From assembly GCF_009362785.1 (NCBI RefSeq), contig NZ_WHNQ01000005.1:124001-188000 (forward strand): 64,000 bases of DNA, in the 5' to 3' direction. Of this stretch, positions 56,464 through 64,000 are shown piece by piece. This stretch comes from Paraburkholderia atlantica (GTDB lineage Bacteria; Pseudomonadota; Gammaproteobacteria; Burkholderiales; Burkholderiaceae). The translations under genes were made by a program, and so were the position numbers. Numbering within the stretch: the first letter of the stretch is position 1; every line of letters starts with the position of its first letter. The notes beneath the pieces are model-generated. The model worked only from the letters and a program-made list of their open reading frames with translations. It had not been told where the DNA came from and did not search any database.

Positions 56464-56780
56464 CTTCGTTACCGATGCGGACCCGGCCGGGATCTTGAAC
56501 GGCTCCGAAGCAGATGCGCGAACTCCATCGACGGCTCGCCCGTCTGGCCATGGATAGGGCCACCGCTCCATGGTTGGAGCGCAAGTGCGGAGGCCGTTGC
56601 GTTAGCGCGAACACCGCAAAGAAGAGTGCAGGCCGGAATCGTCGCTCCCCGGAAGGTAGCCCATTACGGGCAGCGGGATTCCGTACGTACGACTCTTGTA
56701 ATCGCGATCGAACGCAAGCGGCTTGACGCCGGGAGCAAGTGCGCCAGGCGCTCGCGCCTGGCGCAGTTTGCATTACCAGG
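56464..56780. other. Intergenic region between the convergent RelA/SpoT and nuclease genes
   Basis: 317 bp. It has the hairpin at 56740-56765 and no supported gene; reverse frames through it belong to the antisense of the neighbours. Confidence 0.45.
56740..56765 (-). terminator. Hairpin after the nuclease-like gene
   Basis: TGCGCCAGGCGC and GCGCCTGGCGCA give a 12-bp stem with a very short loop, 16 bases beyond the stop of the reverse gene at 56781. No T tract. Confidence 0.6.
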
Positions 56781-57713
56781 TCAATCGTCAACAAGTCTTT
56801 CCATGAACTCAGCCGCGGCCTTAGGGTTCAGTTCGTGGCGGACGCGCCCTTCAAAATACAGAGCGCACAGACCGGGGTACGCGCCTGGTTCTACGGTGTA
56901 ACCCGCGTTAGCGTCGTCCACAATCAGGAAACCATCGCTCTCCAGGTCGCGTATTTCCTCTATCGCTTTTTCGTCATCGAAGTCTCCCACGGTATTCCAC
57001 GACCAGATATCGTCCTGAGAAATCTGTCGCTCGCCGTTCAAGGCATCGCCAATATGCGACAAAACAAACTTCCTCGCAAACGATCCCATATTTCGCACCT
57101 CACTTTGCGCGCTTTTGAGCACTTCGTCGTCGGCGCAGAGCAGAAGGGTGCAAATCGCGTCGATCTTCTGGTCGGACATGGACAGGAACGCCATTGCCTT
57201 TCGTGGATCAACGACAGTTATACGAATCGGAAGCGTCGTACCACTAAGCAGTTCTGCGTTGATGGCCTGAACTTTCTTTGCGTGCTTCACGCGATCAAAT
57301 GCAAGAACAATCCACCAGTCGGTGACACCAGACCGCTGAGCCGCTTCAAACGCCTGCCGCTTAAGCACGGCGACCATCGATTCACCAGTACGATTTGGCC
57401 TGCTGTCTGCGACCGCCTCGTTGTTTGATTTCAGCTGAAACCCTACCTTGTGGTGCTCGCTCTTATGGTCGAACGTTAGCCGGACGTCGACTCCGTAGTC
57501 ACGAATATGCTGTTGCTCGTAAACGTCTGTGCCGAGGCGTCGAAACGAGTTCAGGACAACATCGAGTTTGTCCGCCCAGCGAGCAGTTAGCCAATCGTGC
57601 GAAGCGTGTTCGTCCTGGAAAAAGTCCTCAGTATCTACATTGGAGCATCGGGTGTACGAAAGAAGCTCCGAAAGAACATCCAAAGGTGAGTAGTCTGCGT
57701 TGGTGATTCTCAT
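56781..57713 (-). CDS. PD-(D/E)xK-like nuclease-domain protein
   Basis: 310 aa. Residues about 60-100 contain QQHIRDYGVDVRLTFDHKSEHHKVGFQLKSNNE: Asp76 and Gln93-x-Lys95 match the D...(E/Q)-x-K active site of restriction-endonuclease-like proteins that bind DNA ends. The middle (TDWWIVLAFDRVKHAKKVQAIN) continues the fold. The C-terminal ~120 residues (SFARKFVLSHIGDALNGERQISQDDIWSWNTVGDFDDEKAIEEIRDLESDGFLIVDD) look like a winged-helix-type reader. No methyltransferase is adjacent. It may be a stand-alone defense effector or a regulator-linked nuclease. Confidence 0.7.
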   Translation of the reverse strand: MRITNADYSPLDVLSELLSYTRCSNVDTEDFFQDEHASHDWLTARWADKLDVVLNSFRRLGTDVYEQQHIRDYGVDVRLTFDHKSEHHKVGFQLKSNNEAVADSRPNRTGESMVAVLKRQAFEAAQRSGVTDWWIVLAFDRVKHAKKVQAINAELLSGTTLPIRITVVDPRKAMAFLSMSDQKIDAICTLLLCADDEVLKSAQSEVRNMGSFARKFVLSHIGDALNGERQISQDDIWSWNTVGDFDDEKAIEEIRDLESDGFLIVDDANAGYTVEPGAYPGLCALYFEGRVRHELNPKAAAEFMERLVDD

Positions 57714-58204
57714 CTGTATATCGTTCGATTGCGGGAGGCAATGGGCTGCAGGGTCTGGGCGTAAAACGACTTCGGGTGGTCCTTCTCAAGGATACTTCAA
57801 GCATCTCATGAAGGCGCAGATGCGGTGGTTCTGTGCGATCCAGAAAATCCTCGTTTAGGCCGAGATTGGGTGGATTGCAGGAAAACTCGCCAAAAAAATG
57901 TTCGGTGGGGACGGCAGGTGCGCCCGCGGCGCACCTGCTTACGCCGTACCGCGAGTGCATTACAGCCGGGGCGCTTGATCACGCGATTACCAGCGATCGG
58001 GGTGGCCGCAGTTTTCGGCCCCGGCGTGGAGTACGGTTGAGAGCATCCGTAGCGTCTAATTATTTTGAGATAAGCAGGATAATTCGAGATTTGCCTCACC
58101 TGGGCTAAAGAATCCGCGTTTTCCGCCGACAGCTACGAAGTGTGTCTGATCTGCCGACGGCGATCTGTCAGGCGACACCCCCAAGGCGAATGAGGAAATA
58201 AAAA
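57714..58204. other. Intergenic region with hairpin
   Basis: 491 bp between divergent genes. The hairpin CAGGTGCGCC/GGCGCACCTG at 57915-57937 (10-bp perfect stem, 3-base loop) is the only clear structure. No gene with a ribosome site is visible. Confidence 0.45.
57915..57937. repeat. Perfect 10-bp inverted repeat
   Basis: CAGGTGCGCC and GGCGCACCTG flank CGC. It could be an operator or a transcription stop; no T tract follows. Confidence 0.55.
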
Positions 58205-58513
58205 ATGTCGTGGCATGTATATTCAATGTCCAAACCCGACGGGCAATTCCAGTGGATGCGAACGTTGGCCGAATTGCGCGCGGAGCTGGATGCGAGCGGG
58301 GACTCGTTCACCCGTGAGGTGATTGATCTCGAATGTGGGGCTGCGAAAGAGCAGGCCCGGGCGGCTGGCTGGTCGGGCGAGTTTCACGACGAGCCCCGTG
58401 TCTTCGTCGTGCCGAATTCGGACACGATGCAGTTCGGCCTGATTTGGACGCAGCCTGACGACAAACTGACCACTTTCGTGGCGTCGCCGCAGCCGCTGCC
58501 TTGGCTCGACTGA
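58205..58513 (+). CDS. Unknown 102-aa protein
   Basis: GAGGAAATAAAAA precedes ATG 58205, a strong ribosome site. The protein (MSWHVYSMSKPDGQFQWMRTL) is acidic with several Trp and no signal or TM segment. No family recognised. Confidence 0.6.
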   Translation: MSWHVYSMSKPDGQFQWMRTLAELRAELDASGDSFTREVIDLECGAAKEQARAAGWSGEFHDEPRVFVVPNSDTMQFGLIWTQPDDKLTTFVASPQPLPWLD

Positions 58514-58867
58514 GGGCCGGGTACCAACGACCCAAGGCGGGAACGCCTGCTGCGATGCCTGCACACGAGTGCCGGAACAACACTGAGAACGCGCCGGGGC
58601 GAGCCACAGTAGCTTCTAAACAAAGAAAAATGCCGCCTCGTACTGGCGCGGCACCATGCTCCGCCCGGCCAGATAACTGGCTCAGGCTGACGGTGGTCTG
58701 CATTCGCTACGTTACTCGGCACCAGGTCGTTGCTGAAGGGGGCGTCTTGCCCGCCGTTGCGCAATCTTTCAGCCTTGCGTAGCAGAAGGCCTGGCCCTGG
58801 TTGCTGGATGCACGACCGGCATTGGTGGGTCTGAGTCGGTTGCTGCTGCCGATTACGATGCCGGGGG
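58514..58867. other. Intergenic region between convergent genes
   Basis: 354 bp. A weak hairpin (TGCCGC/GCGGCA with an 11-base loop) lies at 58631-58653. No gene is supported. Confidence 0.4.
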
Positions 58868-59704
58868 CTACTGGCCGGAGGCGATATTGTCCGGTACGTT
58901 GAGCACGGCGCGAACGTGATCGTCGCCCCGACGGTTGAGCAGATCCCACATTGTCTGCCGCCAATTCCTGTCCTGGCGCGCGGTATTGCCGTCCTGCCTG
59001 GTCAGTTCGACACCGGCCCAGGCCGGTACGACTTCGGTATCCCGGACAAACCACTGGAACACCTCGCGCGCCTGGGTGATGCCGCCGTATGTGTTGTCGA
59101 TCTGCGCGAGCGCAACCTTCTCCTGCTGCTCAAGACGGGCACGATCCTGCGGCAAGCTCGCGAGCGTGCGTTTGGCATCGTCCAGATGCTGCTGCGCCTG
59201 TTCGACGGCGCGTTGAGCCGCCGCCACGTCGTCCTGATTGACCATGGCTTGACGTAATGCACGCGGATCGCCTGAAGCGGCCGCATTCGACTTCGCCGCA
59301 TCGGCCTGAGACTGCAACTGCGCGAGCGTGTCCCGGGCGTCGGCCAATTCCTTTTCAGCAGCCTCGGGTTCGTGGCTGGCCCGCTCTGTGGTCTGATCGA
59401 GGCCGTTGAAATAGCCCTGGAAATCGTGCTGCGTATCGATGATCTTCTGCTGGCGCAACGCTGCGAGAAGCGCCGCACCGTTCTTCAGTTCGCAACGATA
59501 TTCCACGACCGTCCGGTTCGTGTCGTCCTTGAACGTGCGCCAGCTATCCGTCACGCACGAGGCCCGGTTCGAGAGTGTCGTTCCGTAGGTATGCGTCGAA
59601 TCCTGCGGGACGGTTGCCGCCTTGACCGTATCAATTTCGGAATGGCCGCAGCCCGCAAGCGTCAGGCTCAGAACGGCCGCTGAAGCAAGGGTGATGGATT
59701 TCAT
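58868..59704 (-). CDS. Coiled-coil lipoprotein of unknown function
   Basis: 278 aa from ATG 59704 (MKSITLASAAVLSLTLAGC, lipobox LAGC); the upstream open frame is not a leader. After TYGTTLSNRASCVTDSWRTF and a Cys in VEYRCELKN, a long Ala/Gln/Glu-rich coiled coil covers about residues 110-200 (AEKELADARDTLAQLQSQADAAK; AAAQRAVEQAQQHLDDAKRTLAS). The C-terminal part (VFQWFVRDTEVVPAWAGVELTRQ) is not recognised. Predicted to be membrane-anchored in the periplasm. Confidence 0.75.
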   Translation of the reverse strand: MKSITLASAAVLSLTLAGCGHSEIDTVKAATVPQDSTHTYGTTLSNRASCVTDSWRTFKDDTNRTVVEYRCELKNGAALLAALRQQKIIDTQHDFQGYFNGLDQTTERASHEPEAAEKELADARDTLAQLQSQADAAKSNAAASGDPRALRQAMVNQDDVAAAQRAVEQAQQHLDDAKRTLASLPQDRARLEQQEKVALAQIDNTYGGITQAREVFQWFVRDTEVVPAWAGVELTRQDGNTARQDRNWRQTMWDLLNRRGDDHVRAVLNVPDNIASGQ

Positions 59705-59864
59705 GTTCAGAGCGAAGAGTGTTTGGTTAAGATCGGTGCGCAGCCAGCGGAGTAATTCGCTTTCGCTGGATGGACAAAGGCGCAGCAGGCCGGAATGAGC
59801 AGCCGCTGCGCGGAGTGGAATACGCCGCTGCACGCCTGAAGGGCGCGGCATTGGCAACGAAGGG

Positions 59865-61181
59865 TTATCGCGATAGTCCGATCGTCAAATACTTGCTATC
59901 GGCGTCGAACGTGAGCGGATCGTCGTTTGCGCTGGGAGTCATCGTGCTGTTCACGGTGAGGTAGGCGTATTTCGTGACGCCGTCGGTAACGTATTTGTAG
60001 ACCTTCGCGTGCTCGACCGAATGGTTTTCCGGATCAGGCATGCCTTCGGCCGTGAAAGCCTGCGCAATGTTGCTCACAGGCGTATCCTGGTGGCCCTCGT
60101 TGTCCGTGAACGTCGCAACACCGTTGGCGAACGTCGTCGTGCCCGACCTGGCGCAATCCTCGTATTCGTCGAAGGTCTTGCCGTTCAGTTCGCCCGGATC
60201 CGTCACTTCGGTCATCTCGCTCGACACATAAACGTACTGGCCCGGCTGCGTGGCGACGACGCCACCGACGCCATTGGCCGTGCACAGCTCGCCCACGCGG
60301 TTGCCGAGGACGCTCAGGATCGCCGTAAATGGACCGGGATTCGTGAACGACGTGACGTTGCCATCCGCATCGATGATTGCCTTTGCAACATACTGGCCAC
60401 GATTCGGATCGGCGATGGCGATCGCGAACGTGTTGTCGAGGTTGACGGAAGACCCCATCTGGACGGTCGTGAGGCCCGGAGTCGTGAAGGCTGTCTGCGC
60501 GTAAGCCTGCTGCGTCATTGGCGTACCGGAGGCCGTGTGCGAGACCGCATCGGCCTGCGTCAGGCCCGCCGCAGTCAGTGCCACCGCGTAGCCTTCGAGC
60601 AGGGCGTCGCCAGCATCGCCCTTTTGCGCCTTGAAGCCGGTCGTGAGCGGATTGAAGTCGTCCGGTAGCATGGGCTTGCCCGGCAGCGTGGCGAGCGCCG
60701 TGGTGAGTTTGCCGTTGGCGTTGGCAAGGGCATCCGACGTGATGATCGAGCCCAGGTCACCCGGCTTCGCGCTGTCGAGCACAGAAGCATTCCCGTCGCC
60801 GAGCACGCCGACGATCAGATCCGTGAGCGGCGTGATGTTCGCCGTGCCGGGCGCGGCTGCGACGGAATGGAGCGGTGACGCCAGAGCGACGCCGTTAACT
60901 GTACCGCCCGCGACCTGTGCGACACACGGGTAGTCTGCCGGCTTCAAGGTAACGGAATATGTGCCGTCCAGACCGGTCGAGGCCGCCGCCGTTGCTCCCG
61001 ATGCACAGGTCAGCGTCACATTGCCGCCGACGATGGGCGAGCCAACCGCTGCGGTGCCGGTCGTGCTGACCGATGCGGGGCCGCCGCCGTTTCCGCCGCC
61101 GCCGCATGCGGCCACGGCTGCGCATAGGGAGGTAGCAAGCGCGACTGCGGTGATCCCCGTATGGCGTTGATTTTTCTTCAC
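59865..61181 (-). CDS. Secreted lipoprotein of unknown function
   Basis: 438 aa from GTG 61181, with AAGGAA upstream. An ATG at the same place is out of frame, and the further upstream extension is not signal-like. Signal peptide TAVALATSLCAAVAAC followed by a Gly-rich spacer (GGGGNGGGP). The mature part is a beta-rich, Thr/Ser/Gly-rich protein with an N-terminal module (GSPIVGGNVTLTCASGATAAASTGLDGTYSVTL) of Ig-like look. No enzyme motif seen. Follows the gene at 58868 in the same direction (160-base gap). Probably surface or periplasmic. Confidence 0.75.
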   Translation of the reverse strand: MKKNQRHTGITAVALATSLCAAVAACGGGGNGGGPASVSTTGTAAVGSPIVGGNVTLTCASGATAAASTGLDGTYSVTLKPADYPCVAQVAGGTVNGVALASPLHSVAAAPGTANITPLTDLIVGVLGDGNASVLDSAKPGDLGSIITSDALANANGKLTTALATLPGKPMLPDDFNPLTTGFKAQKGDAGDALLEGYAVALTAAGLTQADAVSHTASGTPMTQQAYAQTAFTTPGLTTVQMGSSVNLDNTFAIAIADPNRGQYVAKAIIDADGNVTSFTNPGPFTAILSVLGNRVGELCTANGVGGVVATQPGQYVYVSSEMTEVTDPGELNGKTFDEYEDCARSGTTTFANGVATFTDNEGHQDTPVSNIAQAFTAEGMPDPENHSVEHAKVYKYVTDGVTKYAYLTVNSTMTPSANDDPLTFDADSKYLTIGLSR

Positions 61182-61324
61182 TGCATGGTTCCTTTTCAGG
61201 TGTGGATGAAGGGCATTCGCCCGGAAATATAACGTTAACCAACTTTTTGGGCGTACTTTCAACCCAATAAGTCCTTAAGTTTTAAAAGGCGTAGCCCAAC
61301 CATTCAGGTTGAATGGAGGGATGC

Positions 61325-61672
61325 ATGGCGCAAATCGATCTGGACAGGCTCGCCACGGTGATCGGCCGGGCGATCGCGAAACATCGCGCGGCAAGCGGGT
61401 ACACGCAGGAGCAGGTCGCCGAGGCGCTGGGGATCGGCAACGAGGCCGTCTCCCGCATGGAACGCGGTCTGGTGATGCCGACCGTGGCAAGGCTGGTGGA
61501 ACTGGCGGAACTCTTCGAATGCAACGCGGCCGACCTACTAACGGAAGTCAGCAGCCGCACTAGCGATCAGGCGAAGTACGTCGCACAGCTTCTGGCGAAG
61601 CTCGGCGGGAACGACCGGACGATGGTGGTTGAGATCGTTGAGCGGCTGGCTGGACGACTCGCGAAGCGTTGA
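61325..61672 (+). CDS. XRE-family transcriptional regulator
   Basis: 115 aa from ATG 61325 (GGAGGG four bases upstream). HTH: RAIAKHRAASGYTQEQVAEALGIGNEAVSRMERGLVMPTVARLVELAELF. The C-terminal ~50 residues (QAKYVAQLLAKLGGNDRTMVVEIVERLAGRL) form a dimerisation-like region. Its 5' region is only 143 bp from the start of the secreted lipoprotein gene (reverse), so it may control that gene or itself. Typical of plasmid- and island-borne regulators. Confidence 0.85.
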   Translation: MAQIDLDRLATVIGRAIAKHRAASGYTQEQVAEALGIGNEAVSRMERGLVMPTVARLVELAELFECNAADLLTEVSSRTSDQAKYVAQLLAKLGGNDRTMVVEIVERLAGRLAKR

Positions 61673-61678
61673 TGCAAG

Positions 61679-61969
61679 TCAGTAGTCGTCGGGCAGCAGG
61701 ATCGTCGTGGCGGAGCGATCCGCTTCGGTGATGATCCAAACCTTCCCGTTGCCGGGCAGGTCATAGCTCGACAACAAGCGTCGGCCCGTGAGCAGCGCCA
61801 GTTCGTTCGCTGTCTGATCTTCGACCGGTAGATCTCCCCAGTCGCCATGAATATGGCGGGCGAGCAGTGTGACTCCCGATATGCCGACCTCTTCGAGTAT
61901 TGCCTCTGCGCCCGGCGTGATGACGGTGCGTCCCATCGGAAAACGCGGGCGTTTTGCATAGTTGCTCAT
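61679..61969 (-). CDS. Small conserved mobile-element protein, paralog A
   Basis: 96 aa from ATG 61969, which has AGGAGGG upstream. Motifs RHIHGDWGDL, GRRLLSSYDLPGNGKVWIITEADRSATTILLPDDY occur in a family often carrying the misleading label type I restriction endonuclease subunit M. No restriction domain is present. It overlaps its paralog at 61966 by four bases. The ORF reads from further upstream (62005), but the ribosome site decides the start. Confidence 0.8.
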   Translation of the reverse strand: MSNYAKRPRFPMGRTVITPGAEAILEEVGISGVTLLARHIHGDWGDLPVEDQTANELALLTGRRLLSSYDLPGNGKVWIITEADRSATTILLPDDY

Positions 61970-62349
61970 GCGTGGCCCTCCTGCACGTAGCTCTCGGAAG
62001 GCCACATCGGATAGCGACGATTCGCAGGCCGTTCCGCCCGTCCGCCGCTATCGGAGGCAACATCCTCAAGGCGTTCGATGGTCGTATTCGAGCGGTCCCA
62101 CTCTGTGAGCACCAGAATGCGGGTCCGGTCCGGCAGGCGATAAAGTGAAATCAGGCGCAGGCCAGCCGTGATTGACAGATCGTTCTGCTGCCGGTCTTCG
62201 TCGGACAGGATCCCCCAGTCGCCCGTGATGTGCCTGAGCACTACGCTGATGACGGGAATGCCATTCGCGCGCAGTGCGGTGAGCGCGACCGGCGTGATGA
62301 GCAACCGCCCTGGACGGAAAAGCGGTTTGATCCGCGTTGTTTGGTTCAT
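61966..62349 (-). CDS. Small conserved mobile-element protein, paralog B
   Basis: 127 aa. Shares with the next gene the order FRPGRLLITPVALTALRANGI, RHITGDWGIL, EDRQQNDLSI, GLRLISLYRL, RILVLTEWDRSNTTIE. A basic Arg/Pro extension follows at the C-terminus. The two genes form a tandem pair with a translational overlap. Function unknown; seen mainly in plasmids and conjugative islands. Confidence 0.78.
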   Translation of the reverse strand: MNQTTRIKPLFRPGRLLITPVALTALRANGIPVISVVLRHITGDWGILSDEDRQQNDLSITAGLRLISLYRLPDRTRILVLTEWDRSNTTIERLEDVASDSGGRAERPANRRYPMWPSESYVQEGHA

Positions 62350-62445
62350 GGGTAATTCTCCAGAAAACGGGCGCGCACGGGCCTCCGGATGAACCGGATG
62401 CGTGTTCGCTGGAATGAGAGGAAATGCCGGCGCGGAAAACGCCGG

Positions 62446-63522
62446 TCAGGCTATGCGATCGACGAGTGCGCGACGGAGGCTGACAGCCTTCGCCTGGGAG
62501 CAACCCAGATGGCGGCGGATGTCGGCAACGGTCGGACGCAGCAATCCCCCGGCGACATAGCTTGCGAGTTGGATGAGGTCGTCGTTTATGGGATCGGATG
62601 CGAACGATGCTGATTGCCCATCGTTTCGTTGAATGTCACTGCGCACCGTGTCGCTGCGACGGGTTGTCGAGGTTTCGCGACTAATGGATCCATCTGCGTG
62701 AGCCACCGGGAACGGCGCGATGGCTGGAGGAGTCACATTCGTCACGTTCGCGGCTACCTCGGTCATGGGCGCGATCGCGTCGGCAGTAGTCGCGACTGTC
62801 GCGATCACGGGTGGTGTTGGCTCCTTTAAGACTGGTAGCGACGACGACTGAAGCGCGACCAACCACAGCAGGCACGCGACCCCTTCGAGGACGGCGGCGA
62901 AGAGTGACCCAAACAGCAGGTCGATGCGGGCGACTGGCACGCCGAGTAGCGCGGCGAGTCGCGATGCAACTGGATCGGCTCGTAACGCGTCGCGTCGGGT
63001 CGTGACCCGCTCTTCCGCGATTTGCTGACGCCGGATGTCGTCCGCTTCGGCATTCAGAGCATCGACCTTGGCCGCGAGCGTCGTGCGTCGGGCTTCGAGC
63101 GTTGGGCAGTTGCCCGGACAGTGGCGTGCATCCGCGGCGGCAAGTTGCGCCGTCACGGCCGCGCGCTCCGTCATGACGGTCGTAAGACTGCGGGCCGCGG
63201 TGGGGGGCGGCGCGGCAGAGAGCGCCGACGCGCGCAGTTCACCTGCATGCTGCTGGGCCGACACGAAGAAAACCGCATGGCCGATACACGCAGTTACCAG
63301 GCACGTGGCCCATAGGACACTACCCATGACACGGACGAGGGCGGGCGTACCCCGTAGCAGGGCGGGTAACAGATGTGCGCTTGTGACGAGCACCAGTCCG
63401 GTCGCTACCCACGCGAGCCGTTCCGCTAGCCACCCGCCGCGCTGCCAGCCGGCCAGCACCGACATGCAGGCCGCCGTGCCGGTCGCGGCGACGGCCAGGG
63501 CGAGAGCGGGGCGATGGGTCAT
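62446..63522 (-). CDS. Membrane protein with C-terminal HTH-like region
   Basis: 358 aa. N-terminal TM helices at about residues 7-25, 35-55 and 65-88 (ATCLVTACIGHAVFFVSA), a helical charged middle with CPGNCP, another TM region at about 200-222 (LFGSLFAAVLEGVACLLWLVAL), then a Thr/Ala-rich linker. The last ~45 residues (DLIQLASYVAGGLLRPTVADIRRHLGCSQAKAVSLRRALVDRIA) look like a winged HTH. A membrane-bound DNA-binding protein of an integrative element is possible. It overlaps the next gene upstream by four bases. Confidence 0.72.
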   Translation of the reverse strand: MTHRPALALAVAATGTAACMSVLAGWQRGGWLAERLAWVATGLVLVTSAHLLPALLRGTPALVRVMGSVLWATCLVTACIGHAVFFVSAQQHAGELRASALSAAPPPTAARSLTTVMTERAAVTAQLAAADARHCPGNCPTLEARRTTLAAKVDALNAEADDIRRQQIAEERVTTRRDALRADPVASRLAALLGVPVARIDLLFGSLFAAVLEGVACLLWLVALQSSSLPVLKEPTPPVIATVATTADAIAPMTEVAANVTNVTPPAIAPFPVAHADGSISRETSTTRRSDTVRSDIQRNDGQSASFASDPINDDLIQLASYVAGGLLRPTVADIRRHLGCSQAKAVSLRRALVDRIA

Positions 63523-64000
63523 GCGGCCTTCCCGCCGAGTAGCGCGGCACGCTGGTCCAGCCGGTTCTGCAGGCTGGGTCTGATAGTCGCCGGAGTTTCG
63601 ACGTGACCAGTATCGTGACCATTACCATGACCGCGGTCGTCCCCGGATTCCGGTGGATAGAACTCTTCGGCGACAGCAGCGCTTTCCTCGATACTCTCTT
63701 CGAACGCCCCGTTACTGAAACCGGCGTGGGCGGCAGTATCGAGCGCCTGCTGGTCAAAGCCGGCCGTCTTGCGACGGGCATCCAGTTCGCGCGCCTCGAT
63801 GATCGCCGCTTCGAGCGTGCTGTTCGCCCGCACGCAGAGATCGACGTAGTAGATTGCGGAACGGTAGCTCTGCGTGGTGGACTTGCCGCGCAGTTTGAGT
63901 TCGAGCGGCAGGCAGGCGAGCAGGTTGCCCGAGACAGCCGCGAAGTAGTGAAGACGCGCGGCCAGGGTTCTGATCGAGTTAAAGCTCGTGGTCCTGAACA
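63519..64000 (-). CDS. Unknown mobile-element protein, 5' end outside window
   Basis: The reverse frame is open to the right end, so the N-terminus is missing. The visible part (TTSFNSIRTLAARLHYFAAVSGNLLACLPLELKLRGKSTTQSYRSAIYYVDLCVRANSTLEAAIIEARELDARR, then an Asp/Gly/His-rich region) is a helical domain with a GTG at 63833 that is probably internal rather than the start. It is coupled to the membrane protein gene. Function unknown. Confidence 0.65.
   Translation of the reverse strand, partial: FRTTSFNSIRTLAARLHYFAAVSGNLLACLPLELKLRGKSTTQSYRSAIYYVDLCVRANSTLEAAIIEARELDARRKTAGFDQQALDTAAHAGFSNGAFEESIEESAAVAEEFYPPESGDDRGHGNGHDTGHVETPATIRPSLQNRLDQRAALLGGKAA

Noticed and set aside
57628..57960. 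110-codon reverse frame upstream of the nuclease gene
   Set aside because: It partly overlaps the nuclease gene start in another frame and has no ribosome site or motif.

Overview
The window is GC-rich chromosomal DNA from a betaproteobacterium of the Burkholderia/Paraburkholderia type. Support comes from the very high GC at third codon positions, a soluble HiPIP with a Tat signal, a short H-NS-family protein of the betaproteobacterial kind, the rsmI / yraN / diaA / BON-lipoprotein / cytochrome c block, and the overall mix of metabolic genes. Species-level assignment cannot be made from the sequence alone.

Layout, 1-47.9 kb (core-like chromosome). 1-6034 (minus strand) is a tripartite RND efflux operon: permease, membrane-fusion protein and an outer-membrane lipoprotein that runs off the left end. 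6.4-10.9 kb holds a small conserved protein, an SrkA-type kinase, a secreted DUF3857/transglutaminase-like protein and a PepSY-type membrane protein preceded by a Fur-box-like sequence. 10.9-18.6 kb (minus strand) is a complete molybdenum-hydroxylase cluster of the cox type, in the order small, large, medium subunit, MoxR ATPase, VWA protein, CoxG and XdhC. Its large subunit carries the form II active-site signature. 19-25.2 kb has an APC amino-acid permease, a NarL-type two-component pair, ferredoxin-NADP reductase and a secreted NHL/beta-propeller protein. 25.2-26.5 kb is a decayed locus: an aldose 1-epimerase pseudogene with two in-frame amber codons, next to what looks like the tail of a transporter permease. 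26.5-47.8 kb is ordinary metabolic and housekeeping content: EEP hydrolase, AAA ATPase, L-2-hydroxyglutarate oxidase family protein, HiPIP, amidase, dienelactone hydrolase, nitronate monooxygenase, branched-chain amino-acid binding protein, MFS and CDF transporters, H-NS, an Lrp regulator, an exonuclease, an MBL hydrolase, RlpA, RsmI, YraN, DiaA, a BON lipoprotein and cytochrome c.

Layout, 47.9-64 kb (accessory region). A tRNA-Ala(CGC) gene at 47867-47942, followed by its terminator, marks the switch to genes of mobile-element character: an HTH-tailed protein, an RHH-tailed protein, an AlpA-type regulator broken by an amber codon, an inovirus-Gp2/YfjJ-like protein with a His-x-His motif, and a tiny IF2-N-domain protein. 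Several unrecognised proteins follow. Then comes a translationally coupled pair, a YejK/NdpA-like nucleoid protein plus a full RelA/SpoT-type (p)ppGpp synthetase, with a stand-alone PD-(D/E)xK-like nuclease facing it. After two lipoprotein genes the right end (61.3-64 kb) has a divergently oriented XRE regulator, two tandem paralogous ~100-aa proteins, and a membrane protein with a C-terminal HTH coupled to a gene leaving the window. I found no integrase or second attachment site, so the element's far boundary is outside the window.

The best candidate for an undescribed system is the YejK-like/RelA-SpoT pair at 54.4-56.5 kb with its neighbouring nuclease. Function assignments rest on motifs read by eye and family knowledge; no database search was possible.
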